DNA of 39,470 nucleotides from Microbacterium paludicola (GTDB lineage Bacteria > Actinomycetota > Actinomycetes > Actinomycetales > Microbacteriaceae), in NCBI RefSeq assembly GCF_015235415.1, contig NZ_JADGLL010000025.1, forward strand, positions 1 through 39,470. The letters run 5' to 3'. The position numbers were made by a program, and so were the translations under genes. This document shows, in pieces, positions 27,540 through 36,241 of this stretch. Each line of letters begins with the position of its first letter. Position 1 is the first letter of the stretch. The notes under the pieces are model-generated. The model did not search any database, was not told the origin of the DNA, and saw only the letters and a program-made list of their open reading frames with translations.

Positions 27540-28319
27540 TCAGTCGCAGGTGCCCGGCTGCTGCAGCGCGGGATCGCTCAGCGTGCCCTCGGCGATGTCG
27601 GCATCCGCCTCGAGATGATCGCCGACCACGGCGACGGCGGTGATCTCGAAGCCCGCCGGGAGCCGATCGGCGATGCACACGCTCGTCGGCTCGGGAGTGA
27701 CGCCGATCACGGCGGCGAGCTGGTCGAGCCCGAGGTCGAGCTCGCCGAGCCGCGCCCGGGCCGGCGTCAGCGTCAGCGCGCCCTCGGCGGCCCCCGGGGT
27801 GACCGCGAGCTCCACGGGAAGCGGCGTGCCGAGCACCTCGAACTCGTTCGACAGCACGACGTCGGGCTCGGCGAGCGCGACCGCCGCGCCGCTCAGCGCG
27901 GGCGGCAGCTCGGACTGAGCGAGCAGCTGCTCGACGGCGGCGTCGTCGAGGCGCAGGTGCGCCGCGCCCGCTCCCCCGGCGGCGCCGTCGCGCACCGGCA
28001 CGCCCGTGAGCTCGACGTCCGCGTCCACGGTGAGCCCGGCCAGCGGCACGTCCTCGCTCGACAGGTGCACCTCGTCGAGGCGCCCCGCGACCAGCTGCGC
28101 CAGCACGATCCCGCCGAGGCCGACCTCGACCGGATGGTCGGCGGGAAGCCCGAGCGCCGCCACGGCGCGCTCGCGCACCTGGTCGCGGACGATCCCGCGC
28201 GCGGCGAACTCCCCCGCCACGGCGGCGAGGACGACGAGGATCAGGATGACGACGAGCGCGATCAGGCCGCGCCCGCGGCGCCGCCGAGGCGGGGTGTCGA
28301 TCGTCGTGGTCGCCACCAT
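27540..28319 (-). CDS. DUF2993 (LmeA-like) membrane-anchored protein
   Basis: A 259-residue protein. A short basic N-terminus (PPRRRRGRG) is followed by one membrane helix (about 18-38, LIALVVILILVVLAAVAG) and an extracytoplasmic domain with the DUF2993 pattern: RDQVRERAVAALGL, VEVGLGGIVLAQLVAGRLDEVHLS and VDADVELTGVPV. In Mycobacterium the family member LmeA binds phospholipid and supports mannan elongation of lipomannan; a lipid-binding envelope role here is inferred. The start ATG (28317-28319) overlaps the argS stop by one base (TGATG), so it is translated with argS. Confidence 0.85.
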   Translation of the reverse strand: MVATTTIDTPPRRRRGRGLIALVVILILVVLAAVAGEFAARGIVRDQVRERAVAALGLPADHPVEVGLGGIVLAQLVAGRLDEVHLSSEDVPLAGLTVDADVELTGVPVRDGAAGGAGAAHLRLDDAAVEQLLAQSELPPALSGAAVALAEPDVVLSNEFEVLGTPLPVELAVTPGAAEGALTLTPARARLGELDLGLDQLAAVIGVTPEPTSVCIADRLPAGFEITAVAVVGDHLEADADIAEGTLSDPALQQPGTCD

Positions 28320-29986
28320 CACATGCGCTCTGGCGCGCTCACCCCGAGCAGGTCGAGGCCGTTGCGCAGCACCTGGCCGGTGGCGTCGTTCAGCCACAGG
28401 CGGGTGCGGTGAACGGGCTCGACGGGCGCATCGCCCAGCGGCGTCACGCGGCAGTTGTCGTACCAGCGGTGATACAGGCCCGCGAGCTCCTCGAGGTAGC
28501 GCGCGACGCGGTGCGGCTCGCGCACCTCGGCGGCGAACGCCACGATGCGCGGGAACTCCTGCAGCGCACCGAGCAGCGCCGCCTCGGTCTCGTGCGTGAG
28601 CAGCTCGGGAGCGAACTCGGAGCGGTCGACGCCCGAATCGGCGGCGTTGCGCCCCACGTTGTGCGTGCGGGCGTGCGCGTACTGCACGTAGAACACCGGG
28701 TTGTCGTTTGTGCGCTTGCGCAGCAGCTCGGGGTCGAGGTCGAGCGGCGAGTCGGCCGGCGAGCGCTCGAGCGAGTAGCGCAGCGCATCCGTGCCGATCC
28801 ACTCGATGATGTCGTCCATCTCGATGATGTTCCCCGCGCGCTTCGACAGGCGGGCGCCGTTGATCGAGACCATCTGGCCGATCAGCACCTCGATGTTCTT
28901 CTGCGGATCCTCGCCCGCCGCGCCGGCGAGGGCCTTCAGGCGGTGGACGTAGCCGTGGTGGTCGGCGCCCAGCAGGTAGATCTTGTCGGCCCAGCCGCGG
29001 TCGCTCTTGCTGAGGTAGTACGCGGCATCCGCGGCGAAGTACGTGTACTCGCCGTTCGAACGGCGGATGACGCGGTCCTTGTCGTCCCCGAAGTCGGTCG
29101 TGCGCACCCAGACCGCGCCCTCTTCGTCGAACACGTGGCCCTGCGCGCGGAGGCGGTCGACGGCCTGGTCGATCAGGCTCGGACCCCCGTCGGGGCCCGG
29201 GGCGTGCAGCGTGCGCTCGGAGAACCACTCGTCGAACGTCACGTTGAACGCCGCGAGCGAGGCCTTGATCTCGGCGAGCTGCAGCGGGTAGGCGACGTCG
29301 CGGGCGACCTCGACCTGCTCGTCGCGCGACAGCGAGAGGAGGTCGGGACGCTCGGCCAGCACCTTGCGGCCGAGCTCGTCGATGTACTCGCCCGAGTAGC
29401 CGCCCTCCGGCTTCTCCTCACCGTGGATCGACGCGACGATCGAGGCGCCGAAGCGCTCCATCTGGGCGCCGGCGTCGTTGATGTAGTACTCGCGGGCGAC
29501 GGTGGCGCCGCTGAACGCGAGCAGGCGCGCGATCGCGTCCCCGAGGGCCGCCCAGCGCGTGTGCGCGATGTGAAGCGGGCCCGTGGGGTTCGCGCTGACG
29601 AACTCGACGTTGATCGTGTTGCCCGCCTGCGACTCGTTGCGGCCGTACTGGTCGCCCGCGTCGACGATGGTCTTCGCCAGCGCGCCGGCCGCCCCCGCCT
29701 CGAGGCGGATGTTGATGAAGCCGGGGCCCGCGACCTCGACGCTCGCGACGCCCTCGGCGATGGTCAGGCCGTCGGCGATCTCCTGCGCGAGCTCGCGCGG
29801 GTTCGTCCCGAGCGGCTTCGCGAGCTTCATCGCGAGGTTCGTCGCCCAGTCGCCGTGGTCGCGGTTGCGGGGGCGCTCGAGGGTCACGTCCGCTGCCGTC
29901 AGCTGCAGCGCCTCGTCGGGACGTCGGCGGGCCGCGATCGGCGTGACGACGGCGAGCAGGGCGGAGGCGAGGGCATCGGGAGTCAT
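28319..29986 (-). CDS. argS: Arginyl-tRNA synthetase
   Basis: A 555-residue class I synthetase that charges tRNA-Arg. The N-terminal Add-1 domain (about 1-95) precedes the catalytic core; the HIGH motif reads HIAH (139-142, in NPTGPLHIAHTRWAALGD), the KMSKS region reads ARLSKRAGN, and the C-terminal DALR anticodon-binding domain ends LDLLGVSAPERM. HIGH variants are tolerated in actinobacterial ArgRS. A -10-like TAGGAT lies nine bases before ATG 29986, suggesting a nearly leaderless mRNA. The neighbouring tRNA-Arg(CCG) at 30974 is one of its substrates. Cotranslated with the DUF2993 gene. Confidence 0.97.
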   Translation of the reverse strand: MTPDALASALLAVVTPIAARRRPDEALQLTAADVTLERPRNRDHGDWATNLAMKLAKPLGTNPRELAQEIADGLTIAEGVASVEVAGPGFINIRLEAGAAGALAKTIVDAGDQYGRNESQAGNTINVEFVSANPTGPLHIAHTRWAALGDAIARLLAFSGATVAREYYINDAGAQMERFGASIVASIHGEEKPEGGYSGEYIDELGRKVLAERPDLLSLSRDEQVEVARDVAYPLQLAEIKASLAAFNVTFDEWFSERTLHAPGPDGGPSLIDQAVDRLRAQGHVFDEEGAVWVRTTDFGDDKDRVIRRSNGEYTYFAADAAYYLSKSDRGWADKIYLLGADHHGYVHRLKALAGAAGEDPQKNIEVLIGQMVSINGARLSKRAGNIIEMDDIIEWIGTDALRYSLERSPADSPLDLDPELLRKRTNDNPVFYVQYAHARTHNVGRNAADSGVDRSEFAPELLTHETEAALLGALQEFPRIVAFAAEVREPHRVARYLEELAGLYHRWYDNCRVTPLGDAPVEPVHRTRLWLNDATGQVLRNGLDLLGVSAPERM

Positions 29987-29995
29987 AGCCCGTCA

Positions 29996-30001
29996 ATCCT
30001 A
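29996..30001 (-). promoter_or_regulatory. Candidate -10 element for argS
   Basis: TAGGAT on the minus strand, nine bases before the argS ATG; no clear -35. It would give a 5' leader of only a few bases. Confidence 0.4.
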
Positions 30002-30093
30002 CGGCTCGCGCATGGGGCGAACCCGCGAGCCCGCGACCGCCGCTGGGCGGGATGCCGTGCGCCCTGCGGCATCGCCCGTTCAGCCGGATCGCT

Positions 30094-30099
30094 TACCCT
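30094..30099 (+). promoter_or_regulatory. Candidate -10 element for the SGNH hydrolase
   Basis: TACCCT seven bases before the ATG at 30107, so transcription would begin at or next to the start codon. There is no Shine-Dalgarno upstream of the ATG, which fits a leaderless mRNA. Confidence 0.45.
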
Positions 30100-30106
30100 A
30101 CTTCGC

Positions 30107-30925
30107 ATGGCGTCCGTGACACGTCCCAGTCGCGCCGCCGTCGCCCTGCTCGTGACGGCGGTGGTCGCCGTCCTCGCAGCCGTGGCCGCCGGCGCCCTTC
30201 GTCCGTGGGCGGCTCCCGTCGCCGAGGTGCAGCAGGCGTCGGCCGAGCAGTCCGTCATCACGCCGGCCACGATCCGGCTTCCGGAGCAGCCGCGGGTCCT
30301 CGTCTTCGGCGACTCCTGGACGTACGGATCGGCGGCGACGCCCATCCACCGCGGCTACGCGTACGTGCTGGCGGAGCTGCTGGGCGGCACGACCGTCGTC
30401 GACGGCGGGCGCGGCAGCGGGTATCTGCGTCCCGGCATCGACCGGCCCGACTTCGCGACCCGCATCGCGGCACTCGATCCCTCGGCCGCCTACGACCTCA
30501 TCGTCATCCAGGGCTCGATCAACGACCGTCACTCGCCGGCGCAGGGCTACGGCGCCGCGGTGAACGCCGCATGGGACGAGCTCGTGCGGATCTACCCCGA
30601 CACGCCCGTCGTGGTGCTGGGGCCGGCACCGCAGGTGCTGCCGGTCGAGCCGGCCACCGCGCGCATCGACCGTGACCTCGCCTCGCTCGCGGCCGACCGG
30701 CAGTGGTGGTACATCTCTCCCATCCGGGATCAGTGGATCACGCCCGAGAACTACGCGACGGTGATCGACACGAGCGAGCTCGGCCGCGACCACCCCTCCG
30801 TCGCGGGCCACGCCTATCTGGCGCAGCGGCTCGCGGAGGCCCTGCACGAGATCACGGATCCCGTCACGAGCGTCGAGGCATCCGACGGCGAGGCGGCCGA
30901 GCCGGTCGCTCCCGCCCTCCCCTGA
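30107..30925 (+). CDS. Secreted or membrane-anchored SGNH/GDSL hydrolase
   Basis: A 272-residue protein with an N-terminal hydrophobic segment (about 10-32, signal anchor or signal peptide). The SGNH catalytic blocks follow: block I VFGDSWTYG with nucleophile Ser70, block III QGSIND at 135-140 and block V RDHPSVAGH at 227-235 with the Asp-His pair. Such enzymes are esterases or lipases, or remove acetyl groups from wall polysaccharides; the substrate is not predictable. An open frame extends far upstream (to 28409) but that part is antisense to argS; the start at 30107 is fixed by the -10-like element and the signal sequence. It is divergent from argS. Confidence 0.88.
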   Translation: MASVTRPSRAAVALLVTAVVAVLAAVAAGALRPWAAPVAEVQQASAEQSVITPATIRLPEQPRVLVFGDSWTYGSAATPIHRGYAYVLAELLGGTTVVDGGRGSGYLRPGIDRPDFATRIAALDPSAAYDLIVIQGSINDRHSPAQGYGAAVNAAWDELVRIYPDTPVVVLGPAPQVLPVEPATARIDRDLASLAADRQWWYISPIRDQWITPENYATVIDTSELGRDHPSVAGHAYLAQRLAEALHEITDPVTSVEASDGEAAEPVAPALP

Positions 30926-30973
30926 CGGGCACGGCGGGCGCAGCCGGATCCGGCTGATAACCTTGACCGGTAC

Positions 30974-31046
30974 GCGCCCGTAGCTCAGTGGATAGAGCAT
31001 TGGCTTCCGGTGCCAAGGGTCGGGGGTTCGAATCCCTTCGGGCGCA
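30974..31046 (+). tRNA. tRNA-Arg (anticodon CCG)
   Basis: A 73-base cloverleaf: acceptor GCGCCCG/CGGGCGC, D stem GCTC/GAGC, anticodon stem TTGGC/GCCAA with loop TTCCGGT (anticodon CCG), T loop TTCGAAT, discriminator A. The CCA end is not encoded. It reads CGG codons, abundant in this GC-rich genome. Confidence 0.97.
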
Positions 31047-31051
31047 CACAC

Positions 31052-31082
31052 AGACGGGCCGTCCCCTCGGGACGGCCCGTCT
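31052..31082 (+). terminator. Terminator hairpin after tRNA-Arg
   Basis: A perfect 14-bp stem (31052-31065 with 31069-31082) with a CTC loop, six bases after the tRNA. The T-tail is poor, but the position and strength support termination. Confidence 0.75.
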
Positions 31083-31098
31083 CGCATCCCGGGAGCGA

Positions 31099-31117
31099 CG
31101 TGTCCGGGCCGGACACG
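31099..31117. repeat. Second hairpin CGTGTCCG-GGC-CGGACACG
   Basis: Perfect eight-base arms with a three-base loop, between two stronger hairpins. It may strengthen insulation between the tRNA and the convergent kinase gene. Confidence 0.5.
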
Positions 31118-31119
31118 GA

Positions 31120-31152
31120 AGAAGGGCCGCACCTGATCGGTGCGGCCCTTCT
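31120..31152 (-). terminator. Terminator hairpin after the Ser/Thr kinase gene
   Basis: A perfect 14-bp stem (31120-31133 with 31139-31152) with a five-base loop, 57 bases past the kinase stop on the minus strand. On the plus strand it is followed by CGGTTT, so it may work in both directions. Confidence 0.7.
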
Positions 31153-31209
31153 CGGTTTCAGCGGTCCGAGGCCCGATGCCCTTCTCCCGTCCCAAGGTGG
31201 GGCAGGCGC

Positions 31210-32700
31210 TCAGCCGCCGTCGCCGTTGCCCGGCGTCCCCACGCCGGATCTCCCATTCCCGTTCCCATTCCCATGGGTCTTGTCGCCCGATCCGGCGTGC
31301 GCGGGGACGTTTCCCTGCGACGATCCGTTCGGGCCTTGGTCCTGTGCCGCGCCCTGCGGGGCGACGGGCTGCTTCTTGTCGGCCGGCTGCGGCGCCGGGC
31401 CTTCGACGGCCGCGCCGTCCTCGGCGACCGTGGTCACAGTGGCCGGCTCGACGGGCGCGGGGTCGGTCGTCTCGGCCGTGACGTCGGCGTCCGCCGTCCG
31501 GTCGGGTGTCTCCAGCTGGCGCACGTGCGTCGTGGAGGGCTCGAGCATCGCGGTGACACCCCAGTGTCCGAGGCCGATCACTGCCACGCCGGCGCCCGCG
31601 AGGGCGAGGCGTCCGAGCATCGTGCGGCGCGCGTGGCGCCGGCGGCGGTCTCGTGTCCGGAAGGCCGCGCCCTCGATGGGCACGGGGCGCGTCGGCACAT
31701 CCTCGACCTGCGCGACCGCGGTGGGCACGGGCTCGGCGACGGGCGCTGCGGCTGTGGGCGCTGCGGCGACCGGCACCGCGGCCTGGGCGGTCGCGTCCGC
31801 CTCGACCACCGCCGCGTCGGCGGACGTCAGCGCCCGAGCCCGCTCGGCGACCTCGGAGGCCGTCGGTCGCCCGGCGGGATCCGTCGCGGTCATCGCGGTG
31901 AGCAGCGACCGCCAGCCGTACCCGAAGCCGGCGGGCACCTCGGGCGGCGTGTGAAGGCGCGCGATCGCCGCCTCGATCGGTGTGGTCTGCGGGAAGGCAC
32001 GGCGGCCCGTGAGGGCCTCGATCAGCACGAGTCCCAGCGCGTAGATGTCGGAGGCGGGCGACGGCTGCGCGCCGCGCGCCTGCTCGGGCGAGAAATACGC
32101 GGCGGTGCCCACGGCCATGCCGGGGGTCGTCATGCGCGCGGCGTCGACCAGGTAGGCGATGCCGAAGTCGGCGAGCATCGCCTGGAAGGGACGTCCGTGC
32201 GCCGAGCGGAGCAGCACGTTCGGCGGCTTGATGTCGCGGTGGATGACGCCGGCGGCGTGGACGGCGTCGAGCCCCTCGGCGAGGTCGACTGCGATGTGAG
32301 CCACGTGGTGCGGCGCCATGGGCCCTCGGGCGATCGTGTCGGCGAGCGTGCCGCCGTCGACGTACTCGAGCACGAGGTAGCCGGATCCGTCGGGGAGCGT
32401 GTCGGCGTCGTAGAGCGTCACGAGAGAGGGGTGGCTGAGCGAGGCGAGAAGTCGCGTCTCCGAGTCGCGCCGCGCGCGATCCACCTGATCCGTCGCCGCG
32501 GCGGGGAACAGCTTGATCGCGACGGTGCGGCCGAGGAACTCGTCGGAGGCGCGGTAGACCCGTCCCATTCCGCCTTGTCCGACGAGCTCCTCGAGCCTGT
32601 AGCGACCCCCCAGAAGATCACCACCTGCGCCATGACCAGCGGGCACATCCATGGCGGGGATCGCCCCCGACCCCGCCTCGCAGATGTTCGCTGATGTCAT
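31210..32700 (-). CDS. PknB-type Ser/Thr protein kinase with extracellular tail
   Basis: A 496-residue membrane kinase. The kinase domain (about 34-290) is complete: GQGGMG at 41-46, Lys63 in VAIK, HRDIKPPN at 154-161 (Asp156), DFG at 178-180 and the SPE activation-segment end near 204. A Pro/Ala linker and a basic stretch (RDRRRRHARR) precede one membrane helix (about 363-380). The outside part (381-496) has no PASTA repeats; it is Pro/Thr/Glu-rich and ends in an Asn/Gly-rich tail (HGNGNGNGRSG). It is thus unlike true PknB and its ligand is unknown. Start ATG 32700 lacks a clear ribosome-binding site; Met17 (32652) is an alternative. Separate promoter likely (99-base gap). Confidence 0.9.
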   Translation of the reverse strand: MTSANICEAGSGAIPAMDVPAGHGAGGDLLGGRYRLEELVGQGGMGRVYRASDEFLGRTVAIKLFPAAATDQVDRARRDSETRLLASLSHPSLVTLYDADTLPDGSGYLVLEYVDGGTLADTIARGPMAPHHVAHIAVDLAEGLDAVHAAGVIHRDIKPPNVLLRSAHGRPFQAMLADFGIAYLVDAARMTTPGMAVGTAAYFSPEQARGAQPSPASDIYALGLVLIEALTGRRAFPQTTPIEAAIARLHTPPEVPAGFGYGWRSLLTAMTATDPAGRPTASEVAERARALTSADAAVVEADATAQAAVPVAAAPTAAAPVAEPVPTAVAQVEDVPTRPVPIEGAAFRTRDRRRRHARRTMLGRLALAGAGVAVIGLGHWGVTAMLEPSTTHVRQLETPDRTADADVTAETTDPAPVEPATVTTVAEDGAAVEGPAPQPADKKQPVAPQGAAQDQGPNGSSQGNVPAHAGSGDKTHGNGNGNGRSGVGTPGNGDGG

Positions 32701-32799
32701 GTCTCAAGGATGCCCTGCCCCACGATTTCGCCCGAAAGGCTTGACACCTCGGGATCGGTCGTGCATGCGCGATCCGGGGTGCGCGACGGTCCCGGGAGA

Positions 32800-34608
32800 T
32801 CAGCGGCCGACGGCGTAGCCCTGCGCGCCGCGGGGGTTCGCGGCGGCGCCGAGCTGGCCCGATGCCGGGTCGCGGGTCACGGCGGACAGGCGCCCGAGCG
32901 CCCAGTCGCCGGCGCGCGTGACGACGTGGCCACGAGACTCGAGCCCCGCGATCACCTCGGCGCCGAGGCGGTCCTCGACCACCGCGCCCCCGGGAGTCCA
33001 GGTGCGCGGCCAGAACGAGCCGTGCATCGACGTCGTGTGCAGCGCGGGCGCATCGATCGCCTGCTGCGGCGTGTACCCGCCGACGAGCACCCGCAGCAGC
33101 ATCAGCAGCTGCCACTGGTCCTGCTGATCTCCGCCGGGCGATCCCAGCGCCATGACGGGGGCGCCGTCGCGCAGCACGAGCGTGGGCGTCAGGGTGGTGC
33201 GCGGACGCCTTCCCGGCTGCAGGCGCGACGGCGAGGGCTCGTCGAGCCAGGACATCTGCAGCCGCGTGCCCAGGCAGAAGCCGAGCTCCGGGATCTCGGG
33301 CGATGACTGCAGCCAGCCGCCAGACGGCGTCGCCGAGACGATGTTGCCCCAGCGATCGACGACGTCGAGGTGGCACGTGTCGCCACGCGTGACGCCGCGG
33401 GCGTCGGTCTCGAGGCCGTCCACCTTCACGGTCGGCTCCCCCACGCCGCCGACGCCCGGTTCGTAGGTCTCGCGCAGCAGAGGAAGGTGCGGTTCCGGCC
33501 GTCCCGGCGCCGTTCCCGGACGCACCTCGTGGGAGGCGGCGTCGCCGATCAGCGCCCGGCGCTCCGCCGCGTACTCCTCCGAGAGCAGATGCGCGAGCAG
33601 CTCGGGGTCGATGTCCTCGCCGTACCAGGCGTCGCGATCCGCGAGCGCGAGCTTCAGCGCCTCGAGGACCGTGTGCGCGCCGAGTTCGGTGGACGGGTCG
33701 AGCCGGGCGTCATCGAAGCCGTCGAGGATCCGCAGCGCCTGCAGCAGCACCGGCCCCTGGCCCCACGGTCCGGTCTTCGCGATCGTGTGGCCGCGGAACT
33801 CGATCGAGACCGCCGGCTCGTACGACGCCTCGAACGCGGCGACATCCTGTACCGTGATCACGCCGGCGTGGTCGGCGCCGTCCGAGTGCCGGTGCGGGAT
33901 GTGCGCGAAGTCCTCCGCCGCGCGGCCGAGGCGCTCCCGCCACAGCGCCCGCGCGGCGTCGATCCCCGCCTCGCGGGCGAGATCCGCCGCGGCCGATGCA
34001 AGCTCGCGCAGCAGCCCGCCGTAGGTGCGGGAGAAGACGATCTCGCCCGGCTGCGGGATCCGGCCCTCCGGCATCCAGCGATCCGCCGACGTCGTCCAGT
34101 GCTCGCGGAACAGCTGCTCGACCGTGCCGATCGTCGTGCACACGTTGCGCAGGACGGGATGCCCGCCGAGGGCGTAGTCGATCGCGTACTCGAGGACGTC
34201 GCCGAGGGCCCAGGTGCCGTGGTCGCGCAGCAGCAGGAGCCAGGCGTCCACCGCCCCGGGCACGGCCGCGGCGAGCGCCCCGGCGCCGGGAACGAGGTCG
34301 AGGCCCTCGGCACGGAAGTGCGCGATCGTCGCCGCCGCGGGCGCCGGCCCCTGGCCCATCAGCACCACGGGGGTCGGGTCGTCGGCGGTCGCGAACACCG
34401 CCGTCATGTCGCCGCCCGGCCCGTTCAGGTGGGGCTCGACCACGTGCAGCACAAACGCCGCCGCCACGGCCGCATCGAACGCGTTGCCGCCCCGCTCGAG
34501 CACCGCCTGGGCGCTCGAGCTCGCCAGCCAGTGGGTCGAGGCGGCCATGCCGAAGCGACCCGAGAGATCCGGGCGGGTGAGGTGCGGGGGTGCGGGCGTG
34601 AAGCTCAT
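32800..34608 (-). CDS. Gamma-glutamyltransferase family protein (YwrD-like)
   Basis: About 602 residues, beginning MSFTPAPPHLTRPDLSGRFG. It is an N-terminal nucleophile hydrolase that self-cleaves before a catalytic threonine. That residue is in RGDTCHLDVVD (Thr411 from this start), followed by the small-subunit blocks NIVSATPSGG, TTLTPTLV and LGSPGGDQQDQ. The N-terminal blocks ASTHWLASSSAQAVLERGG, NAFDAAVAAAFVLHVVEPH and GPGGDM are typical. No signal peptide, so it is probably cytoplasmic like YwrD-type members; whether it acts on glutathione or other gamma-glutamyl compounds is open. I prefer ATG 34608; a TTG at 34620 would add four residues. It follows the CPBP gene by 33 bases, likely the same operon as trmB. 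Confidence 0.9.
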   Translation of the reverse strand: MSFTPAPPHLTRPDLSGRFGMAASTHWLASSSAQAVLERGGNAFDAAVAAAFVLHVVEPHLNGPGGDMTAVFATADDPTPVVLMGQGPAPAAATIAHFRAEGLDLVPGAGALAAAVPGAVDAWLLLLRDHGTWALGDVLEYAIDYALGGHPVLRNVCTTIGTVEQLFREHWTTSADRWMPEGRIPQPGEIVFSRTYGGLLRELASAAADLAREAGIDAARALWRERLGRAAEDFAHIPHRHSDGADHAGVITVQDVAAFEASYEPAVSIEFRGHTIAKTGPWGQGPVLLQALRILDGFDDARLDPSTELGAHTVLEALKLALADRDAWYGEDIDPELLAHLLSEEYAAERRALIGDAASHEVRPGTAPGRPEPHLPLLRETYEPGVGGVGEPTVKVDGLETDARGVTRGDTCHLDVVDRWGNIVSATPSGGWLQSSPEIPELGFCLGTRLQMSWLDEPSPSRLQPGRRPRTTLTPTLVLRDGAPVMALGSPGGDQQDQWQLLMLLRVLVGGYTPQQAIDAPALHTTSMHGSFWPRTWTPGGAVVEDRLGAEVIAGLESRGHVVTRAGDWALGRLSAVTRDPASGQLGAAANPRGAQGYAVGR

Positions 34609-34641
34609 CCCCTCAGTCAACCAGGGACGCGTCGCCCCGGA

Positions 34642-35493
34642 TCAGACCAGGAACAGCCCGTCGAGCAGGCCGGGATTGTGTCCGTGCACGAGCACGGCGA
34701 ACACAACCGCGTCGAACAGCAGATGCACCGTCACCACATACGCGAGCGACCGCGTGCGCAGGAAGATGAGGCCCTGCAGCAGCGCGAACGGGATCGTCAG
34801 CAGGGGCCCCCACTCCCGGTAGCCGAGCTCCCACAGGAACGAGACGAACACGATCGCCTGCAGCGGATTCGCCGCCGCGTCGGGAAGGTGCCGCCGCAGC
34901 AGCGCGAACACCGTGCAGATGAAGAACAGCTCGTCCCAGATCCCGACGGCGCCGACGCCGACGAACAGCCGTGCGATGAGATCCGGGGTGTCGACGACGG
35001 GCCAGTTCAGGTACACGCCGCTGGAGATGAAGTAGAACGGCAGGATGAGCCAGCCGAGCGCGAGCACGGCGACGAGCCAGCCCCACTGAAGCCGCCCCCA
35101 GCGGCCGCCGCCGCGCCACGGGAACCTGATCGCGTGATCGCGGTACACAAAGCGCGAGATCACGTACGGCACCGCGACGGCCCCGCCGAGCACCAGACCG
35201 AAGCGCAGGATCGAGAGGTTGTCGAGCTTCGCCTCGAGCGACATGGAGCTGACGATCAGCAGCCCGGCGGCGATGAGCGACAGGTCGCGCGTGAGGCCGA
35301 TCTCGCGCCGGATGCCCTCCGGATCCCGACGATCGGCGACGACCGCCCCCGCAAGTCCGGCGAGGAGCAGGATGGCCCCGAGCCACCAGACCCGCAGGAC
35401 GTAGAACGCCGGCGCCGACAGGCACACAAGCAGCGCGCCGGCGAGGACGAGCGGATCGACGCGCGTCGCGCCGGTGGCGTGCGTGCGGGCCAT
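34642..35493 (-). CDS. CPBP/CAAX-like intramembrane protease family protein, divergent
   Basis: A 283-residue protein with about seven or eight membrane helices. The C-terminal half resembles the CPBP (Abi) family: motif 1 is DELFFICTVFALLRR, where EExxxR-type enzymes have two glutamates, and the last motif is VTVHLLFDAVV with a conserved histidine. The Asp for Glu change leaves the metal site chemically possible but uncertain. Family members process prenylated or bacteriocin-related proteins or act in immunity to them; no such partner is seen here. ATG 35493 lies one base after the trmB stop, so the two are coupled. ggt follows 33 bases later. Confidence 0.75.
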   Translation of the reverse strand: MARTHATGATRVDPLVLAGALLVCLSAPAFYVLRVWWLGAILLLAGLAGAVVADRRDPEGIRREIGLTRDLSLIAAGLLIVSSMSLEAKLDNLSILRFGLVLGGAVAVPYVISRFVYRDHAIRFPWRGGGRWGRLQWGWLVAVLALGWLILPFYFISSGVYLNWPVVDTPDLIARLFVGVGAVGIWDELFFICTVFALLRRHLPDAAANPLQAIVFVSFLWELGYREWGPLLTIPFALLQGLIFLRTRSLAYVVTVHLLFDAVVFAVLVHGHNPGLLDGLFLV

Positions 35494-35494
35494 G

Positions 35495-36235
35495 TCAGAC
35501 CCGGGCCACGCGACGGTAGGCGAGGTCGCGGATCTCGCGCCCCTTGTTCAGCCCCTTGCGTTCGAACGCCGTCATAACGCGGCCGTCGAAGCGCGGCGCC
35601 CAGTCGCCGTCGAAGGCGCGCTCGAATTCGGGCTCGGCGTCGAGCACCTCGCGCATCTGCAGCGCGTAGTCCTCCCAGTCGGTCGCGAGGCGCAGCACGC
35701 CGCCGTCGCGCAGGGCCCGGCCGGCGATCGCGCCGAACCCCTCCTTGACCAGGCGGCGCTTGTTGTGGCGGCTCTTGTGCCACGGGTCGGGGAAGAACAC
35801 CCAGACCTCGTCCGCGGACGCCTCGGGCAGCAGGGTCTCGAGCACCTCGGGCGCGTTCGCCTCCACGAGGCGCAGGTTCCTCGCCCCGGCGCGGTCGGCG
35901 TCGAGCATCGTGCGCGCGAGGCCCGCCCGGAACACCTCGACCGCCAGGAAGTCCCGCTCGGGGTGCGCCGTCGCGGCCGCGACGATCGCGTGTCCCTGGC
36001 CGGATCCGATCTCCACCGTCAGAGGGGCCTCGCGGCGGTACACGTCGGCGGGCACGAGGCGCGCGTCCGCGTGGACCGACGTCGAGGCGACATCCCGCGG
36101 CACGTCGAAGAGGTAGAAGGGGGCGAGCTCGCTCCACGCGCGCTCCTGGGCCTCCGACATCCGGCCGCTCCGCCGCACGAACGACACGGGCTTCGTGCGG
36201 AACGTCGGCGCGGGCTCGGGAAGGTCTTCGGGCAT
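35495..36235 (-). CDS. trmB: tRNA (guanine-N7-)-methyltransferase
   Basis: A 246-residue SAM-dependent enzyme that makes m7G46 in tRNA variable loops. Motifs: SAM loop VEIGSGQGHAIV near residue 73, catalytic/tRNA-binding FFPDPWHKSRHNKRR near 146, and the C-terminal TAFERKGLNKGREIRDL. The N-terminus (PTFRTKPVSFVRRSGRMS) is typical of actinobacterial TrmB. A -10-like TACGCT ends six bases before ATG 36235, so the mRNA may be leaderless. First gene of the likely trmB-CPBP-ggt unit. Confidence 0.96.
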   Translation of the reverse strand: MPEDLPEPAPTFRTKPVSFVRRSGRMSEAQERAWSELAPFYLFDVPRDVASTSVHADARLVPADVYRREAPLTVEIGSGQGHAIVAAATAHPERDFLAVEVFRAGLARTMLDADRAGARNLRLVEANAPEVLETLLPEASADEVWVFFPDPWHKSRHNKRRLVKEGFGAIAGRALRDGGVLRLATDWEDYALQMREVLDAEPEFERAFDGDWAPRFDGRVMTAFERKGLNKGREIRDLAYRRVARV

Positions 36236-36241
36236 CCCCCA

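Noticed and set aside
28409..30106. N-terminal extension of the SGNH hydrolase frame
   Set aside because: Antisense to argS; the real start at 30107 is followed by a signal segment and preceded by a -10-like element.
32741..32766. Perfect -35 box TTGACA on the plus strand
   Set aside because: No -10 element at suitable spacing and no plus-strand gene follows; it points into the 3' end of the ggt gene.
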